Positions 5,132-6,889 of a DNA stretch of 6,889 nucleotides are shown here, in pieces. The notes beneath the pieces were generated by a model. It was not told the origin of the DNA. It made no database searches and saw only the letters and a list, made by a program, of their open reading frames with translations. Made by a program: the position numbers and the translations under genes. Positions within the stretch are counted from its first letter, which is position 1; each line of letters opens with the position of its first letter. The stretch spans positions 1 through 6,889 of the forward strand of contig JAEXZK010000251.1 in the NCBI GenBank assembly GCA_023451415.1, read 5' to 3'. The stretch is from Bacillota bacterium (GTDB lineage: Bacteria; Bacillota; Clostridia; Oscillospirales; Ruminococcaceae).

Positions 5132-5893
5132 ATGGCACGTTATGTGAGATTCAAAAGCAAGGACGGCGTCTTCTACGGACGCCTGGAGGGCGAGGTTATC
5201 CATGCCCTGGAGGGCTGCCTCTTTGGGGAGCACAAGGACAGCGGCAAGACCTACGCCATGAGCGACGTCAAGCTCCTGACCCCCACCGAGCCCAGCAAGA
5301 TGATGGCTGTGGGCTTTAACTACCGGGACCACGCCATTGAGTTCCACAAGCCCATCCCCACTGAGCCCAATATTTTTATCAAGCCCAACAGCTGCATGGC
5401 GGCCGACGGGGATGACGTCCTCTACCCCAAGGAGCTGACCACCCAGGTAGAGTATGAGTCGGAACTGGTCATCGTTATCGGCAAGACCGCCCGCTATGTC
5501 TCTGAAGCCGAGGCTATGGATTATGTCTTTGGCTTTACCATCGGCAACGACGTCACCGCCCGCGACCTCCAGCACCCCGACAACCAGTGGGGCGTCTGCA
5601 AAGGCTTCGACACCTTCGGCCCCTTCGGCCCCTGGATCGAGACCGGCATTGACGGCAGCTGCCAGGACATTTGCAGCCTGGTCAACGGTGAAATCAAGCA
5701 GCACTCCAACACAAAGAATCTGATTTTTACCGTGCCCTATCTGGTGAGCTATCTGTCCAAGGCCATGACCCTCAACCCCGGCGACATCATCTTTACCGGC
5801 ACCCCTGCTGGTGTCGGCCCTGTCAAGCCCGGCGATGTGATGGAAATGCGCATCGAGGGCATCGGAACCCTGACCAATAAGGTGGCGGAGTAA
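5132..5893 (+). CDS. FAH-family hydrolase/isomerase/decarboxylase, canonical
   Basis: This 253-residue compact FAH-family enzyme has a short N-terminal region (1-50) and the catalytic fold from about 55. It has the complete active-site set: the lid motif GFNYRDHAIE with His67 and Glu70 (the pair used by FAHD1-type enzymes), FIKP with Lys84, metal ligands E109 and E111 (YESEL) and D140, and NDVTARDLQ (139-147). GFDTFGPFGPW (158-168), LVNGEIKQHSNTKNLIF (183-199) and PGDIIFTGTPAGVGPVKPGD complete the family pattern. Such enzymes include oxaloacetate decarboxylases, fumarylpyruvate hydrolases and HHDD isomerases, and sequence alone cannot choose. The start has GGGAGGA at 5117-5123, eight bases upstream. 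It is the second of two tandem FAH genes and probably acts on the 2-oxo product of the dehydrogenase or on a downstream intermediate (inference). Confidence 0.91.
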   Translation: MARYVRFKSKDGVFYGRLEGEVIHALEGCLFGEHKDSGKTYAMSDVKLLTPTEPSKMMAVGFNYRDHAIEFHKPIPTEPNIFIKPNSCMAADGDDVLYPKELTTQVEYESELVIVIGKTARYVSEAEAMDYVFGFTIGNDVTARDLQHPDNQWGVCKGFDTFGPFGPWIETGIDGSCQDICSLVNGEIKQHSNTKNLIFTVPYLVSYLSKAMTLNPGDIIFTGTPAGVGPVKPGDVMEMRIEGIGTLTNKVAE

Positions 5894-5917
5894 TCCTCCA
5901 CCCGGCCGTGTACCCGA

Positions 5918-5956
5918 CCGCCGGGAGAGCTCTTTTCCGCTTCTCCCGGCGGCTTT
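5918..5956 (+). terminator. Intra-operon hairpin with short T tract (possible partial terminator)
   Basis: A perfect 11-bp GC-rich stem pairs 5918-5928 with 5942-5952 around a 13-base loop, followed by CTTT. The T run is too short for efficient termination. It sits between the second FAH gene and tctB, so it may cause partial read-through or protect the upstream mRNA end, lowering membrane-subunit expression relative to the enzymes. Full termination is unlikely, because tctBA would then lack a visible promoter. Confidence 0.4.
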
Positions 5957-5977
5957 ATCAAAGAAAGGGGTATTTCT

Positions 5978-6421
5978 ATGTTCGTATGGACCGGCGAGGT
6001 CGTCATCTCCGTTATCCTGGCTATTGTCGCCGCTATCTTTTATGTCCTCAGCGGCAGCTTCACCGCACCTGTCAACCCTGTTGACATCGGCCCCGCGGCC
6101 TTTCCCCGGCTCATGGCCATCATCATCCTTCTCCTTGCCGCCGCCCAAATCTTTCTTTCTATCAAAAAGAACAAGGCCCCAGGCTCCGAGAAGGTCACCT
6201 TTGGCTATTGGCAGGGCTGCCTGGCTGGCCTCGCCCTGATGTGCGCTTATGCCTTCCTGATGCCCCGGCTTGGTTATTATGTTGTGACCCCCTTCTTCAT
6301 CTTTGCCATTATGGTGCTCATGGGCAACCGCAAGTGGGTGCAGATGGTCCTGGTGACACTGGGGTTCACCCTTTTTGCCTTCCTGATCTTTACCAAGCTT
6401 TTGGGCGTTATGCTGCCATAG
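5978..6421 (+). CDS. tctB: TctB-family small membrane subunit of a tripartite tricarboxylate transporter
   Basis: This 147-residue membrane protein is in the usual size range for TctB, the small and poorly conserved subunit that pairs with TctA. Hydrophobic segments are visible at about 8-25, 42-62, 78-95, 100-116 and 119-143. The best family mark is DIGPAAFPRLMA at 36-47, the conserved loop before the second helix. A positively charged cytoplasmic-type loop (SIKKNKAPGSEK, 61-72) follows that helix. The C-terminal LLGVMLP ending is also typical. The start is supported by GAAAGGGG at 5963-5970, seven bases upstream. The tctA-like gene begins 16 bases after its stop codon, and the two are probably translated together. 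Assignment rests on the motif, topology and neighbour, since overall TctB sequence conservation is low. Confidence 0.88.
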   Translation: MFVWTGEVVISVILAIVAAIFYVLSGSFTAPVNPVDIGPAAFPRLMAIIILLLAAAQIFLSIKKNKAPGSEKVTFGYWQGCLAGLALMCAYAFLMPRLGYYVVTPFFIFAIMVLMGNRKWVQMVLVTLGFTLFAFLIFTKLLGVMLP

Positions 6422-6437
6422 AAAGGAGAATCTATCC

Positions 6438-6889
6438 ATGCTAACCGATCTGCTAATGGGCTTCCAGCAGGTGCTGCATCCGGGGACCCTTCTTGCCCTT
6501 TTGGCGGGCGCGGTCTCGGGCTACTTCATCGGCGCCATGCCCGGCCTCACCCCCACCATCGGCATTGCCCTGCTTATCCCTTTCACCTATGGCATGGCCC
6601 CCGTACCCAGCATCGTCATGCTGGTAAGCCTCTATATGGCGGCTGAATACGGCGGAGGCATCACCGCCATCCTGGTAAACACGCCCGGCACCCCCGCCGC
6701 GGCCGCCACCGCCCTGGACGGCTATCCCCTGGCCAAGCAGGGCAAGGCTGCCAAGGCCTTGGGCATGTCCATCATCGCCTCCGGCATCGGCGCCTTCATC
6801 AGCACCATCTTGATGGTCCTTTTTGCTATCCCCCTGGCCACCGTGGCTCTGAAGTTCGGCGCCCCCGAATACTTTGCCCTGGCTATCTT
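6438..6889 (+). CDS. tctA: TctA-family large membrane subunit of a tripartite tricarboxylate transporter (5' part)
   Basis: The frame runs from ATG at 6438 off the end of the window, giving 150 residues of a protein that is usually about 500. It begins MLTDLLMGFQQVLHPGT. TctA forms the main transmembrane channel that takes substrate from TctC, driven by an ion gradient. The conserved first-repeat elements are clear: IGAMPGLTPTIG (31-42), YGGGITAILVNTPG (71-84) with the family NTPG, and TALDGYPLAKQGKA (91-104). GAPEYFALAI follows at 141-150. Hydrophobic segments are at about 17-35, 40-68 and 108-138. AAAGGAGA at 6422-6429 lies eight bases before the start. It is the third transporter component, completing the TctCBA set in this operon. 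The 3' end cannot be judged. Confidence 0.93.
   Translation, partial: MLTDLLMGFQQVLHPGTLLALLAGAVSGYFIGAMPGLTPTIGIALLIPFTYGMAPVPSIVMLVSLYMAAEYGGGITAILVNTPGTPAAAATALDGYPLAKQGKAAKALGMSIIASGIGAFISTILMVLFAIPLATVALKFGAPEYFALAI

Noticed and set aside
4850..6439. Long minus-strand open frame of 529 codons
   Set aside because: It lies antisense to the second FAH gene, tctB and part of the spacer, all of which match known families. Its composition (rich in Gly, Asp, His, Val) is what GC-biased codons produce on the opposite strand, and no domain is recognisable.
1..6889. CRISPR arrays, tRNA or rRNA genes, transposases and phage genes
   Set aside because: I saw no regularly spaced repeats, no tRNA-like cloverleaf, and no mobile-element protein or target duplications anywhere in the window.

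Overview
The window looks like a chromosomal segment of a GC-rich, low-branching Firmicute, most likely an anaerobic gut Clostridium relative (Oscillospiraceae-like). The evidence is strong AGGAGG-type ribosome binding sites, a Gram-positive style lipoprotein signal with a Ser/Pro/Ala linker, a V-type (A/V) ATPase operon, and A/T-flanked intrinsic terminators. The taxonomic placement is inference. All supported genes lie on the + strand.

Region 1 (1-780) is the 3' end of a V-type ATPase operon: the last codons of subunit B, then complete subunit D, the central rotor stalk. Region 2 (781-1342) has no supported gene. It starts with a dense array of five hairpins in about 215 bases, including at least two good intrinsic terminators and a repeated architecture, and continues with a leader-like stretch containing weaker hairpins. 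Region 3 (1343-1630) is a 66-residue DUF378 membrane protein followed by a near-perfect 24-bp hairpin terminator. Region 4 (1631-1838) is AT-rich and holds a plausible sigma-A promoter with a GntR-like palindrome over its -10 box.

Region 5 (1839-6889, continuing past the end) is a probable catabolic operon for an organic acid. The order is tctC-like substrate-binding lipoprotein, isocitrate/isopropylmalate-type beta-decarboxylating dehydrogenase, two different fumarylacetoacetate-hydrolase (FAH) family enzymes, tctB-like small membrane subunit, and tctA-like large membrane subunit (5' part only). The tripartite tricarboxylate transporter would import a di- or tricarboxylate. The dehydrogenase would oxidatively decarboxylate a 2-hydroxy acid, and the FAH enzymes would act on the resulting 2-oxo acid. 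The true substrate cannot be read from the sequence.

The most interesting points are that the three enzymes sit between the transporter's binding protein and its membrane subunits, and that two of the enzymes deviate at active-site positions. The dehydrogenase has Lys where the family has a substrate-binding Arg, and Thr where NAD-dependent members have Asp. The first FAH protein has Phe where the family has its catalytic His, while the second FAH protein is canonical.
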